A stretch of 64,000 bases of DNA from Anaerolineae bacterium (GCA_013178015.1 JABLXR010000006.1:62001-126000); one strand, 5' to 3'. Counted from the stretch's first letter, positions 42,133 through 51,957 are shown. The notes: generated from the letters alone by a model not told the origin. Made by a program: numbers and translations.

Positions 42133-45100
42133 TCAGCCTCCTCTCGCCGGCACTCCGCGGCGCTCCCGCGCCGGGAACCGCGTCACTACCGTGGCGTCGA
42201 TGGGCAGGACCACTGAGTCACCCTGGGCTAGGTCGGCGGGCGCCTTGGCCGCGCCCCGGGCGGCGCCGGGGAAGATGGCCAGCGGTGTACCCACTGTGGC
42301 ATAGCGCCGGTCCACCAGGGCCATACCGACCTGCGTCCCTCCCACCAGGGCGGCGCTAGTGACCCGACCGATGTACATCCCTCTGCGGTTGACCACCGGC
42401 TCCCCCTGATCGCCTCCCCGGAGGGCCCGCTGACCGGGCTCATCCACCTGGAAACGCACCAGCTGGCGCGTGCTGGCGGCAGCCCGCGCCATCACCGGCT
42501 CTCGGCCAATGTAGAAGGGCTTGTGCGCCTTGAGGTAGGCTGCGAAGCCCGCCTCCTGGGGCAGTATCCCCAGGGGGCCGTTCAGCTCGTGTCCGTAGAG
42601 CGGCAGCCCGGCCTCGATGCGCGTACTGTCGCGAGCCGCCAGACCGCACGGCTTCACCTCGAACTGCTCTCCCTTGTCCAGCAGTTGGTTCCACAGCCGC
42701 ACCGCGTCCTCGGGATGGACGAAGATCTCGTAGGCGATGTCTTCTCCGGTGTACCCCGTGCGGGCGACGATCAGGTCCATGCCCGCCAGGGTCACCCGAA
42801 TCAGGTCCGTTCGGCGTACGCGTGCCAGCGCATCTCGCAGTCGTTGGTCCTCAGTGAGAGCCTGCAACGTAGCTAGTGAGGCCGGCCCCTGGAGAGCGAT
42901 ATCTACCCGCCCATCGGCGCCCGCGGCCGGGTCTTTGAGGTCTCGCAGTACGGCCCGGCCCTCCACCTCAGCGGCGGGATTTCGCCGGTCTATCAGCACT
43001 CGGCCCTCGTTGACTGCGTTCAGCCAGGCCCAATCCTTCTCGGCGTTGGCAGCGTTCACCACCATCAGGTAGCGGCCCCGCTCCAGACAGTAGAGCATGA
43101 TGTCGTCTATGACGTTCCCGTCCGGATCGAGCAGGTAGGAGTAGTGAGACTGCCCCGGCTGGAGCCAGCCGGCGTAGTTGCTGCCCACCACATCCAGGAA
43201 GGCCGTCGCGTAAGGGCCGCTGACCTCGAAAATGCCCATGTGCGAGACGTCGAAGAGGCCGGCGGCCTCCCGCACGGCTCGATGCTCCTCGCCCACGCTG
43301 GTATACCAGACCGGCATATCCCACCCAGCGAAGGGGATCATCTTTCCTCCAAGCCGGCGGTGCTCCTGGTACAGCACCGTCCTGCGCGGCTCTCTCCCCT
43401 CCGACGGCTGCCAGGAGAACTCGGGCTTGTCCCCCTCGGGCAGCACCGGGCGCAGCGCCGCCTGCCCCACGAAGTAGGGCTTGGTGAGAGCGAAAAGGCC
43501 CTGGTGCCCTTCGCGGTAGAGCGCCAAGGCATCGGTTGCGGCCGGCACCGCTTTGGCTAGCGAGACAGTGCGCAGACTCGCGACCGCAGCAGCAATCTCC
43601 CCTTCGCCGGTCTGCGCCTCAACCTGCACCACCGTGACCGGCCCCTCTACCTTTCGCTGCATGTCCTCCCGGTCGAAGACGGTATACCCGTCCGAGAGGC
43701 CCTCCAGCCAGAACTTCACCTTGGCGCACCGCTCCGCGGAGACCGCCATCAGATACCGGTCCCGCCCCCGTGAATCGGGGCCCAGGAAGCAGAGATACAC
43801 ATCGTCCACCACCCGACCGTCGGCGTCGAGAAGCAGCGTCCGCTCCCACTGCCCCTGGGCCAAGCAAGAGACCGAGCCGGTGCAGGCCTCGCGCAGGAAG
43901 GACCGTGCCCGACGCCCCTGGACGAGCAAGAGCTGCCGGCCTTCGGGGGCGAGCCCGTCCCCTGAGGAGCACTGAGAAGACCCTGCGAGCACAGGCACAT
44001 CGGTGAGAGCACGGCCTGCCAACTCAGCTACGTCGCGGCGAACCTCCTGGAGGACGTCCGCCTCGATCTTGCCCCGCGGCAGCTCGCAGGTCATGCCCGC
44101 GTAACAGAAGGGGTGGATGTTGGTCAGCACCCGGGCGATGCAATCCGCCACCCGGTCCATCTCCTCCGGTCCCATGCCGCGCTGCGTCAGCCAAGGGGTG
44201 CCCAGGCGCACTCCGCTTCCCAGCGCGGTGACGTTGTCGCCCGGGATGGTGTTCTTGTTGGCCACCAGCCCAGCCAGCTCCAGGATGCGCACGGCCGTCT
44301 CACCCCGGAGGGGCAAGCCGTCAGGCGTTTCGACCTGGCGCAAATCCACTAGGAGCAGGTGGGTGTTGGTGCCTCCGTAGGCCAGCACCAACCCGCGCTT
44401 CTCCAGCGAGCTCGCCAGCGCTCGGGCGTTCTCGGTGATGCGGAACATAAGCCGACGGAAAGGCTCGGTCTGGGCTATGTGGAAGGCCACCGCCATGGCG
44501 GCGAACTTGTTGGGGTGAGGACCGCCCTGGATGCCAGGGAACACTGCTGCGTTGATGCGCCGGCTGAGGTCGCGGTCGGCAGTGAGAATGACCGCTCCTC
44601 GAGGGCCACACAGCGTCTTGTGAGTGGTGAAAGTGATGACATCGGCATAGCCCACGGGGCTAGGATAGGCACCGGCGACGGCCATCCCCGCCGGATGGGC
44701 GATGTCGGCCATGAGGAAGGCACCACAGGCGTCGGCGATCTCGCGGAAGCGGACCCAGTCCGGGGCCCAGGGATAGGAGGTGAAGCCGGCCACAATCACG
44801 CTAGGCCGAGCCTCTATGGCCTGCTCCCGGATGCGGTCGTAGTCCAGCTGGCCGTCGTCTCCCACTCCGTAGGAGACGACCTTGTACCGGCGCCCAGAGA
44901 TGTTGAACTGGCTACCGTGGGTGAGGTGGCCGCCCATGTACAGGTCCATGCCCATGAGGGTATCACCCGGGTCCATCAGGGCGTCGTAGACTGCCAAGTT
45001 AGCGACCGCACCCGAGAGGGGCTGCACGTTGGCGTACAGGTTCTGGGAGGGCACCAGGTCGTTGGCGAAAGCGTCGGCGCAGCGCCGCTGGGCTAACGAC

Positions 45101-45417
45101 TCTAGGATGTCCACATACTCGGCACCCTTGTAGAAGCGACCGTCGCTGTAGCGCCGGTAGTAGGCCAGCTGGTGCTCCACATCCAGCAGGAGCTCCTCGT
45201 CATCCTGCATCATCCGTAACGCCGGATAGCCCTCAGCGTAGATGTTGTTGAACACGCTCCCCAAGGCCTCTCGCACCGCCAGCGGCGCCATGCTCTCCGA
45301 GGGTATGAGGATCAGACGGCCCGCCTGTCGCTCTTCTTCCATCCCAATCAGGCGCCTGATGGCCGGGTCGGTCTCCTTCAGCCCCGCCCCCAGAAACGTA
45401 TCCCAGTACTCCGACAT
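42133..45417 (-). CDS. Serine hydroxymethyltransferase fused to a GcvT-like insert and aminomethyltransferase
   Basis: A 1094-residue fusion. Residues about 1-470 are SHMT ('[31 protein letters not shown]', PLP lysine K267 in '[16 protein letters not shown]'). Residues about 480-655 resemble a divergent GcvT domain ('[19 protein letters not shown]', '[13 protein letters not shown]') without the full family. Residues about 678-1094 are a complete GcvT ('[25 protein letters not shown]', '[14 protein letters not shown]', '[11 protein letters not shown]', '[14 protein letters not shown]', '[19 protein letters not shown]'). SHMT interconverts serine and glycine with tetrahydrofolate; GcvT moves the aminomethyl carbon to folate. 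The fusion would channel one-carbon units between them. Start ATG 45417. The neighbour upstream is the TPP enzyme, same strand. Confidence 0.95.
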   Translation of the reverse strand: MSEYWDTFLGAGLKETDPAIRRLIGMEEERQAGRLILIPSESMAPLAVREALGSVFNNIYAEGYPALRMMQDDEELLLDVEHQLAYYRRYSDGRFYKGAEYVDILESLAQRRCADAFANDLVPSQNLYANVQPLSGAVANLAVYDALMDPGDTLMGMDLYMGGHLTHGSQFNISGRRYKVVSYGVGDDGQLDYDRIREQAIEARPSVIVAGFTSYPWAPDWVRFREIADACGAFLMADIAHPAGMAVAGAYPSPVGYADVITFTTHKTLCGPRGAVILTADRDLSRRINAAVFPGIQGGPHPNKFAAMAVAFHIAQTEPFRRLMFRITENARALASSLEKRGLVLAYGGTNTHLLLVDLRQVETPDGLPLRGETAVRILELAGLVANKNTIPGDNVTALGSGVRLGTPWLTQRGMGPEEMDRVADCIARVLTNIHPFCYAGMTCELPRGKIEADVLQEVRRDVAELAGRALTDVPVLAGSSQCSSGDGLAPEGRQLLLVQGRRARSFLREACTGSVSCLAQGQWERTLLLDADGRVVDDVYLCFLGPDSRGRDRYLMAVSAERCAKVKFWLEGLSDGYTVFDREDMQRKVEGPVTVVQVEAQTGEGEIAAAVASLRTVSLAKAVPAATDALALYREGHQGLFALTKPYFVGQAALRPVLPEGDKPEFSWQPSEGREPRRTVLYQEHRRLGGKMIPFAGWDMPVWYTSVGEEHRAVREAAGLFDVSHMGIFEVSGPYATAFLDVVGSNYAGWLQPGQSHYSYLLDPDGNVIDDIMLYCLERGRYLMVVNAANAEKDWAWLNAVNEGRVLIDRRNPAAEVEGRAVLRDLKDPAAGADGRVDIALQGPASLATLQALTEDQRLRDALARVRRTDLIRVTLAGMDLIVARTGYTGEDIAYEIFVHPEDAVRLWNQLLDKGEQFEVKPCGLAARDSTRIEAGLPLYGHELNGPLGILPQEAGFAAYLKAHKPFYIGREPVMARAAASTRQLVRFQVDEPGQRALRGGDQGEPVVNRRGMYIGRVTSAALVGGTQVGMALVDRRYATVGTPLAIFPGAARGAAKAPADLAQGDSVVLPIDATVVTRFPARERRGVPARGG

Positions 45418-45508
45418 GTCTCACTCCTGACCAGACTGACGCGCAGGCAGGCGGCAAGCGACTCGGGTCACATGCCGGCCTCCGCCGATCGTCTGTTGTG
45501 CTCGATCC

Positions 45509-47162
45509 CTACTTGATGTCTGCCGGTCCGCCCACGGCGATGGGCACGTGTACGATGGTGGGCACGTCCGCCGCCAGGCCCCGTTCGATAGCAGGCCCGA
45601 TCTCGTCCGGACTCTCGGCGCGGATGCCCAGGCAGCCGAAAGACTCGGCCATCTTCACGTAGTCTATCTGGCCCATGCGGCTACAGACCACTCCCTGCTC
45701 GCCGTAAGCCTCGCACTGCCCACTAACTACGATACCCCAGGCGCAGTCGTCGGCCAGCACCACCACGAAGGGCAGCCCTTGCGCCGAGGCTCGCTCCAGG
45801 TCGCCCAGAGTGAAGGTGAAGGAGCCATCTCCCGAGAGCAGGATGATCTTGCGGTCCGGGTACGCCAGCCGAGCGGCCATGCCTCCCGCGATACCCCACC
45901 CAATGACCCCGCTGGCGCCGCAGGTGAGCCAGTGACTGGGGTACTGACGGGCCGCCAGGACCATGTGGGCCCACTGTCCGATGTTGCCGCCGTCTATCAG
46001 GAATACCGTCTGCTCATCGAGGAAAGGCCTCAGGGCGTCCACCATGTGGCGGCCGGTCATGGGCGGCGAGGGCGGTGCGGGCTCCTCGAGCCAGGCCCGC
46101 CGGAACTCCCGGTCCCGGCGCCGCGTCTCCTCCAGCCAGGGTCGGAAAGCCCGCGTCATTCCCTGGCGCTCAACCTCCTCTGCCAGCTGCCGCAGCACGG
46201 TCCCCGGGTCGCCCAGGATGGCCAGGTCGGGCTCGACTCCCTGGCGCAGCTGATCCCCGTCTGCAGTAATGCGGATCACCCGGGTCTCGCGGTCGAAGGC
46301 GGGCGGGAGGCCGTAGCCCACCCGGTAGTCCACCTGTGCTCCCACCAGCAGGATGAGGTCAGCGTCCGGAAGGATCGAAGCGCTGCCGCTAGCCGCCCCA
46401 ATCACCCCCAGGAACCAGTCCTGCGGCCGGTCCACCACGCCCCGGTCCCAGATCGGGGTGACCACGGGGAGCGCCAGGGCCGAGGCCAGAGCCGCCAGCG
46501 CCGGGCCACCCTGGACGTAGAAGAGGCCAGAGCCCGCCACCAGGACCGGCCTCTCGGAAGCTGCCAGCAGTCGGGCTGCATCTCGGACGAGATCCTCGTC
46601 TCCCGGCGACACGGCGGTGGCCAGCGCCTGGGGCTGGCGCACCCACCGCACCTGCTCCGCAGGCACCTCGGCCTCCAGAACGTCCAGGGGCACAGTAAGG
46701 TGTACCGGGCCCGGCCGGGGCGCGATGGCCCGCCCGACAGCCTCGCGCACGTACACCGGTATGTTCTCCGCCCGTTCCACCACCCGGGCGTACTTGGTGA
46801 TGGACCGCACCAGCGGCAGGTGATCCATTTCCTGGAAGACGCCCATGTCCCAATGCTGGCGCGAGCTGGTGCCGCTGAGCAGCAGCATGGGCCCGCCGTC
46901 GAAGTGAGCGTTGAGCACGCCGATCAGGGCGTTGGTGTGGCCCACAGCGCTGCTCACAGCGCACACCCCCAGCCGGCGGGTCAGGCGTCCGGTCACGTCG
47001 GCTATGTAGGAAGCGGTCTGCTCGTTCCGCGTATCGGTGAGAGTCATGCCAGCCATGCTGGCCTGATGCAAAATGGGGTTCAGCCCGTTTGCCGCAGAGG
47101 ACCGACATCCGGTCCACCCCGGCGTCCCCCAGGCACCTGATGAGTATCTCCGCTCCAGTCAT
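45509..47162 (-). CDS. Thiamine pyrophosphate-dependent acetolactate synthase-like enzyme, frameshifted
   Basis: TPP enzyme of the acetolactate-synthase/benzoylformate-decarboxylase type. The first about 20 residues (ATG 47162, 'MTGAEILIRCLGDAGVDRMSV', behind AAGGGGAG) are in one frame. Homology resumes in another frame from 'ANGLNPILHQASMAGMTLTDTRNEQTASYIAD'. A single extra base near 47098-47102 (minus strand CCTCT in place of CCCT) would restore one 550-residue frame. The rest is intact, with TPP motif 'GDGSFTFTLGDLERA...LADDCAW'. It is either a sequencing error or a recent inactivating mutation; the intact body starts at about 47071. Substrate unknown. Confidence 0.8.
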
Positions 47163-47571
47163 ATCGCTCCCCTTGTCCTCTCCGCTCGCTTGCCCCGACG
47201 GGGCGGGGTCCGGAAAAGCGCAACCTCCGCAGCCGGCGATTATAGCACCCCCTCTCGCCCCCTGTCGCCCCGAGGGCACATCTCAGAATGGGGCAAGCGT
47301 GGGACACAGATAGCCCGCAGTCCCGATGCGTAGGGGCGAACCTTGTGTTCGGCCTCGGCCCGCAGAGGAGGCTCACTCCTCGTCGCCCTGGCTCCGCGTC
47401 TGCGGACGCAGACTCTTCCAGTGAGGCCTGGCCACCAGGGCTCGCCCTCACTGCCGGCGTGTGCCTTGATTGCCATGCACCAGTCCAGCCGGTACTTCTT
47501 TCCGATTCAGGCCGGAGCCACTGCAGCCGATAGAGGACAACGGGAACGGTCACTGCCACAGAGGTGGCACT
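47163..47571. other. Intergenic, small inverted repeats, no gene supported
   Basis: It contains a GTCTGCGGACGCAGAC palindrome (about 47397-47412) and a GTAGGGGCGAACCTTGTGTTCG segment of dispersed-repeat type near 47331. No promoter is clear. Confidence 0.45.
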
Positions 47572-47805
47572 GTGCTCATCACGCTTATGGAGGCATCGCG
47601 ACGCTTCGGAATCTCGCCCTGGCAGCTCGGCCGCCTGGTCATGGCCGACATTCTGCCGGTGGTGAGCGTGGACGGCTTTCTCATGGCCGAGGAGGACGAC
47701 GTCCGCCGCTGTCTAGAAGCGCTGGGTCACACAGGCCGCCCCACGAAAGCGCCCGCCAATCCCCGCCCTTCCGGCCCCAGGAGGCCCCGTGGCCGCGCCG
47801 ACTGA
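47572..47805 (+). CDS. Small helix-turn-helix (MerR/excisionase-like) protein
   Basis: About 77 residues: 'LITLMEASRRFGISPWQLGRLVMADILPVVSVDGFLMAEEDDVRRCLEAL' fits the winged MerR/excisionase DNA-binding layout, with a basic Pro-rich tail. It may be a small regulator or the leftover of a mobile element. It uses a GTG start with GAGGTGG upstream. An open frame extends upstream to 47470 without homology. Confidence 0.5.
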   Translation: MLITLMEASRRFGISPWQLGRLVMADILPVVSVDGFLMAEEDDVRRCLEALGHTGRPTKAPANPRPSGPRRPRGRAD

Positions 47806-48002
47806 GCCCCTCCGCGCGGCTGGGCCCGGCTGAGACGGAGTAGAGTCATCTCCCGTCATCCCGCCTCTGCCGCAGTAGGTGCAACTCCCGCACCCTGGTA
47901 CAATGAGTGCGCGGAACCACTACGGGCCTGGGCCACGTCTAGATGATGGACCGAGGCATTCTGGCGCCTGAGTCGAGCGCGAAAGGCATGGAGGAGGCAG
48001 CG

Positions 48003-48485
48003 GTGCGAAGACTGAGAGTAGTCGCGGTGCTGGCGGCGCTAGTGGTGGTGCCGCTTTTGGCCTGCAGCCCGGCCGAGCTGCTGGGCCGGAGCGATCTGGG
48101 TCGGTACGTCGCCGCCATGAGAGCTCCCCTGGCTGAGTTCACCACCTGGGCCCAGGACGTGCTCGCCTTCTACGGCGACGTGCTCCGGCTGCGGGAGATA
48201 GACGGCATCTGCTCCACCGGCAGGCTGAACGATCTGATCGCTCGGGGCGAAGGAAGCATCGGGCGGCTACGGGCGGTGCCGCCTCCGTCTGCCGTCTCCT
48301 CGCTCCACGACGCCGTAGCCGACGGTGGCGACAAGACTCTGGCGAACCTGCGCCAAGTACGGGAGTTGCTCTGCGAGCGACGGGATCTCGCACGAGCGCA
48401 AGAGGCTGTGGAGCAGGCTCAGAGCGCCCTGCGCGACCTGTCTTCCCTCCTCGAGTCGCTCCGGGAACGACTGCCCGACCTCTGA
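48003..48485 (+). CDS. Small predicted lipoprotein, helical
   Basis: A 160-residue protein: signal 'RLRVVAVLAALVVVPLLAC' with a lipobox cysteine, then a mostly helical region ('EFTTWAQDVLAFYGDVLRLREIDGICSTGRLNDLI', then 'LANLRQVRELLCERRDLARAQEAVEQAQSALRDLSSLLESL', coiled-coil-like). It is probably exported and membrane-tethered. Function unknown. GTG 48003 is chosen with GGAGG upstream; a longer ATG frame starts at 47943. Confidence 0.65.
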   Translation: MRRLRVVAVLAALVVVPLLACSPAELLGRSDLGRYVAAMRAPLAEFTTWAQDVLAFYGDVLRLREIDGICSTGRLNDLIARGEGSIGRLRAVPPPSAVSSLHDAVADGGDKTLANLRQVRELLCERRDLARAQEAVEQAQSALRDLSSLLESLRERLPDL

Positions 48486-48638
48486 ACGCGCTCTCCCGGA
48501 GCTGGCCGCGAGCGACACTCCCCATCGCTGTGGGCCGCCTTACGGAGACGGCGAAGGTCGTATCCTGCTATGGCGCATTGCCGCGGTCGGCCGCCGTCAG
48601 CGCGAGCTAACTGAGCTCACCGGGAACCGGAGGTCCAC

Positions 48639-48764
48639 ATGGACGAAGTTGCCGCCGCGCGTTCGATGGTCTTGATCGTCGCCGCGCTCATCATCATCCT
48701 GGCCCTGATCTGCAGCTGTACCTGTGTCACCGTGACCTTCATACTGAGCCTGGCCGCCACCTGA
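48639..48764 (+). CDS. 41-residue membrane peptide with Cys cluster
   Basis: A small gene below usual length cut-offs: ATG 48639 preceded by CGGAGGT, ending TGA 48762-48764. The product has an acidic start (MDEVAAARS), one hydrophobic helix and the central cluster CSCTC. It may be a small membrane protein. It lies 150 bp after the lipoprotein gene; function is unknown. The call rests on the ribosome binding site and the hydrophobic helix. Confidence 0.45.
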   Translation: MDEVAAARSMVLIVAALIIILALICSCTCVTVTFILSLAAT

Positions 48765-48932
48765 CCGGCAGCCACACTCCTGGCGGTAGGATAGGGCTTT
48801 GCCCTCGGAACTCGTCGCTCTGCCCCACCGATCCGATCGAGGCCTTCCTTCGCCGGCACCCGTTCCTCCGGCTCTACGGCCTGGATGACGGTGAACCGGG
48901 TGGAGAGCCTGGAACCGCTACTGCCCGGCGCT

Positions 48933-49259
48933 CTATCCTCGCTCTATCTCATATCCCAGCCTTTCCCATGCCGGGAATCCCCCTTGCAAGGCCTTCGCAT
49001 CGTATCCGCTCTCACGGAGCAGGTCCGCGGCCCTCTCGCTGCTGGAGCGGCCGGGATGGCGGAAGCCTCAATAGGTGACCACAGGCCGATCCCGCGGGAT
49101 CTCCTCCAGGCGCGATGGCAGCCGATCCCGGGGGATGTGGATCGCACTCCGGATGTGCCCGTTTCGGTACGACTCCGCCGGTCGCACGTCCACCACGGTG
49201 ATGTCCTCGCCCTGGTCGAGCCGGCGCCGCAACTCCTCGGGGGTGATGAGCGTCTCCAC
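48933..49259 (-). CDS. Selenocysteine-containing rhodanese-like sulfurtransferase
   Basis: A predicted 108-residue rhodanese domain with selenocysteine at residue 64. The TGA (49070-49068) lies just where the catalytic Cys belongs: 'RPVVTY-U-GFRHPGRSSSERAADLL' (normally VVTYC..G.RS..AA..L). Downstream, in the same frame, 'RESGYDAKALQGGFPAWERLGYEIE' is typical family sequence, ending TAG 48935-48933. Upstream 'LITPEELRRRLDQGEDITVVDVRPAESYRNGHI' is the rhodanese N half. It moves sulfur or selenium between persulfide carriers. It starts with GTG 49259 behind GGAGG. Gene callers would report only the 63-residue part. It is divergent from the URO-D family gene. Confidence 0.88.
49028..49053 (-). 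promoter_or_regulatory. Candidate bacterial SECIS element (rhodanese)
   Basis: On the minus strand, starting 14 nt after the TGA, CGGCC (49053-49049) pairs with GGCCG (49032-49028), with an inner CTC/GAG stem. The apical loop AGCAGC (about 24 nt from the TGA) has a G in its first two bases. This fits the loose bacterial consensus but is weaker than the peroxiredoxin element. Confidence 0.5.
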
Positions 49260-49410
49260 ATATCCTCCTTGACCAACGAGATGTCACAGACGATGACAAC
49301 GACACCGGTAGGCAGCGTATCCCTCGCCCTAGCCCCAGTCAAGCCTGCCCCAGGGTGGCCGGCGCTTCTGCCTCCCTAGCGCGGACCCTGCCCCATAGAG
49401 GCTGGATCTG

Positions 49411-49446
49411 TACCTGCCCTGGGCGGACACAGTGATCCGACCCTAC
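49411..49446. repeat. Degenerate copy of the convergent-hairpin repeat
   Basis: TACCTGCCCTGGGCGGACAC and the following bases match 25343-25377 with a few changes. It marks a dispersed repeat family, here as a half element in the intergenic region 49260-49585. Confidence 0.55.
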
Positions 49447-49585
49447 CCCGCGCCGTCCTCGCCGGCATCCAGACGCTGCGTCTCCCGGGCCACTCAGCCC
49501 TGCAGCCGCCCTTGTGCGAAGCCGCCTTTGGCCCATAATGGGGCCACCGTTACCCCACCGGCCCGTGGTCCGGCAGGAGCAGAGC

Positions 49586-50668
49586 TTGACCCGACGAGAG
49601 CGAGTGCTGGCCGCCATCGAGCGTCGGCCTTTGGACCGGTTGCCCACCGACATGTGGGCCACACCTGAGGTCTCCGCCCGCCTGCAGCGGCTGTTCGGCT
49701 GCGCCGACATGATGGGCGTCTGGGACTGCCTGGACGTGGACGGCATCGTGAGCATCGGCCCGGAGTACGTAGGGCCGCCACTGCCGGACCTGGGCCCGGA
49801 CCGGCGCGTGGACGAATGGGGCATGGAGTATCGCCGGCAAGACTACTTGACCGGCGCCTACTGGGAGCAGGTCGGCTACCCCCTCGCCCAGGCCCAAACC
49901 ATCGCCGACGTGGACGCCTACCCCTGGCCGAGCCCGGACTGGTACGACTACTCGGTCATGCCCGACCTACCCCAGGCCCGAAGCCATCGCGCCGTCCAGT
50001 ACGGCTACACCGCCATCTTCTTCTGGCACAACAAGCTCCGCGGCCTGGAGCAGTCGCTCACCGACCCCATCCTCCACCCGGAGTTCACCCGTCATCTGCT
50101 CCGGCGCATCACCGACACCTTCATGGCCCTCTACGAGCCCGGCTTCCAGGCCGCCCGTGGCCGGGTGGATGTCACCCAGGTGACCGATGACTTCGGCAGC
50201 CAGAGCGGGCTACTCATCAGCCACAGCCTGTTCACCGACTTCTACCGCCCCGAGATGGAGAGAGCCATTGCCATGGCCAGGTCCTACTCCCTCAAGGTGT
50301 TCCACCACGACGACGGCGCCATGCGGGAGATCATCCCCGACCTGATCGAGATGGGGATCGACGTCCTCAACCCCATACAGTGGCGCTGCCCCGGGATGGA
50401 GCAAGAGGGCCTGGCCCGCGACTTCGGCGACCGGCTGTGCTTCCACGGCGGCGTAGACAACCAGCAGACGCTCCCCTTCGGCAGCCCCGATGACGTGTGG
50501 GCTGAAGTGGAGCACAACCTGAAGACTCTGGGGGCGAACGGAACCGGCTACGTCGTCGCCCCGTGCCACAACATCCAGCCCAACACCCCCACCGAGAACA
50601 TCCTGGCGCTCTACCAGGCGGCCCGGGCCATGGACAAGGTCCGCCCGACACAACCAGCAGCACCTTAG
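49586..50668 (+). CDS. Uroporphyrinogen decarboxylase (URO-D) family protein
   Basis: About 360 residues. It begins 'LTRRERVLAAIERRPLDRLPTD', the URO-D/MtaA-like start, then 'GIVSIGPEYVG', 'VTQVTDDFGSQSGLLISHSLFTDFY' and 'LKVFHHDDGAMREIIPDLIEMGIDVLNPIQ', and 'LCFHGGVDNQQTLPFGSPDDVWAEV'. Members that are not heme enzymes act as methyltransferases or related corrinoid-linked enzymes. TTG 49586 is preferred because GGAGCAGAGC precedes it; the upstream ATG frame has no homology. It is followed by the deacetylase-like gene at a 10-bp spacing. A second URO-D paralogue is at 56877. Confidence 0.85.
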   Translation: MTRRERVLAAIERRPLDRLPTDMWATPEVSARLQRLFGCADMMGVWDCLDVDGIVSIGPEYVGPPLPDLGPDRRVDEWGMEYRRQDYLTGAYWEQVGYPLAQAQTIADVDAYPWPSPDWYDYSVMPDLPQARSHRAVQYGYTAIFFWHNKLRGLEQSLTDPILHPEFTRHLLRRITDTFMALYEPGFQAARGRVDVTQVTDDFGSQSGLLISHSLFTDFYRPEMERAIAMARSYSLKVFHHDDGAMREIIPDLIEMGIDVLNPIQWRCPGMEQEGLARDFGDRLCFHGGVDNQQTLPFGSPDDVWAEVEHNLKTLGANGTGYVVAPCHNIQPNTPTENILALYQAARAMDKVRPTQPAAP

Positions 50669-50678
50669 GAGGGAACCG

Positions 50679-51788
50679 TTGAGTAGCGAAGGCGTGCAGG
50701 TCACCTGGCCTTGGAGCGGCGACATCCTCAACCGGCACGACGGCGTGCAGACGCCCAAGGGCCTGCGCATCACTGTGCGCGGCACCACCCCAGCCGACAC
50801 CGCCCTGTCCGTCACCTGCAACGGCCGCCCCGCCCATGAGGTCAGGAGGCGCGGCGCTCGGTTCGAGGCGGACGTCCTCCTGCACGACCACCGCTGCGAC
50901 CTGACGGTACGGGCCGGAGAGGCGAGCGCGGTGGTACCTGTTCTGTGGGATCGCGACTCATTTCCCCGCTACCGGTTCTCCATAGACGACAACATCCTCT
51001 TCCTCAAGGACCTGGCCCAAGGGGACTATCCCTCTCTCTTCGACCACTGGTACTTGGCCTTCTGGCGCTCCATTCACCAGCGCTTCGGCACTAAGGTCCA
51101 CGTCAACATCTACTACCAGACCGACCCCAGCGTCTGGGATGGTGAGACCTTCCGGCTTCCCCAGATGCCCGATCGGTTCATGGGCGAGTGGCAGGACAAC
51201 GCCGACTGGCTGCGCCTCACCTTCCACGCCCGGCAGAACAAGCCCGACCGCCCCTACAAGGACGCCGGCTACGACGAGCTGGCCCGCGACTACGACATGG
51301 TGACCGAGCAGATCCGGCGGTTCGCCGGCGACGAGCTGACCAGCACCTTCACCACCGTCCACTGGGCCGAGGCTACCAGGGATGGCGTGCGCGCTCTCAG
51401 AGACCGGGGCGTCAAGGGGCTGATCGGCCTCTTCGATCGGCGTCACGGACGCACTCCTTACACCCGCTACTACCTGAGCGAAGAGCTGGCCGACCACGTT
51501 GCCGCCCGAGACTACTGGTGGGACCCAGACATGGACATGCTGTACGTCTCCTGCGACATGGTGGTCAACTCCTACGCCCTCGACGAAGTCCTGCCCCGGC
51601 TGGAGGCGGTGAGCTCGAGCCCACACACGTCCGAGGTGATCGAGCTCCTCATCCACGAGCAGTACTTTCGCCGGGAGCTGTCCATCTACCAGCCCGACGC
51701 ACAGTACAAGGTGGTGCGGGCGGTGGAGTGGGTGAGCGAGCGGGGGTACAGGCCCGTGTTCTGGAGCGAAGGCTTCATCGGGGCGTGA
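50679..51788 (+). CDS. Polysaccharide-deacetylase-like hypothetical protein
   Basis: A 369-residue protein. An N-terminal beta module (about 1-85, 'GLRITVRGTTPADTALSVTCNGRP') precedes a TIM-barrel-like domain ('FSIDDNILFLKDLA', 'HWYLAFWRSIHQRFGTKVHVNIYYQTD', 'TTVHWAEATRDGVRALRDRGVKGLIGLF', 'VIELLIHEQYFRRE'). The D-D start and the later H residues resemble NodB-type deacetylases, but the usual HTxxH motif is not obvious, so the activity is uncertain. TTG start 50679 behind TTAGGAGGG. It probably forms an operon with the URO-D gene. Confidence 0.62.
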   Translation: MSSEGVQVTWPWSGDILNRHDGVQTPKGLRITVRGTTPADTALSVTCNGRPAHEVRRRGARFEADVLLHDHRCDLTVRAGEASAVVPVLWDRDSFPRYRFSIDDNILFLKDLAQGDYPSLFDHWYLAFWRSIHQRFGTKVHVNIYYQTDPSVWDGETFRLPQMPDRFMGEWQDNADWLRLTFHARQNKPDRPYKDAGYDELARDYDMVTEQIRRFAGDELTSTFTTVHWAEATRDGVRALRDRGVKGLIGLFDRRHGRTPYTRYYLSEELADHVAARDYWWDPDMDMLYVSCDMVVNSYALDEVLPRLEAVSSSPHTSEVIELLIHEQYFRRELSIYQPDAQYKVVRAVEWVSERGYRPVFWSEGFIGA

Positions 51789-51855
51789 GCGCTAGACCCA
51801 TGCTGCCCTGTGCCTCTTTGCGCCAGACTCCCCAGTCTCACTGGACGTGGACAGG

Positions 51856-51883
51856 TCTCACGCAAAGACGCCAAGACGCGAAG
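51856..51883. repeat. Partial ACGCAAAGACGCC repeat
   Basis: CTCACGCAAAGACGCCAAGA matches one arm of the hairpin at 63805-63857. No full second arm is visible. It lies between co-directional genes. Confidence 0.45.
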
Positions 51884-51957
51884 AACAACTCCTCTTCGTC
51901 GGCGACTTGGCTTGAGGTCCATTCGGTCCTATCACGACACACCCTAGGAGGGATGCA

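Noticed and set aside
45548-47140. 530-residue plus-strand open frame
   Set aside because: It lies opposite the TPP enzyme and has no domain motifs; it results from high GC codon bias.
49068-49259. Rhodanese as a 63-residue truncated protein
   Set aside because: The same frame after TGA encodes the missing C half with normal length; the TGA sits at the catalytic Cys.
48885-49379. 164-residue plus-strand frame
   Set aside because: Antisense to the selenocysteine rhodanese and without motifs.
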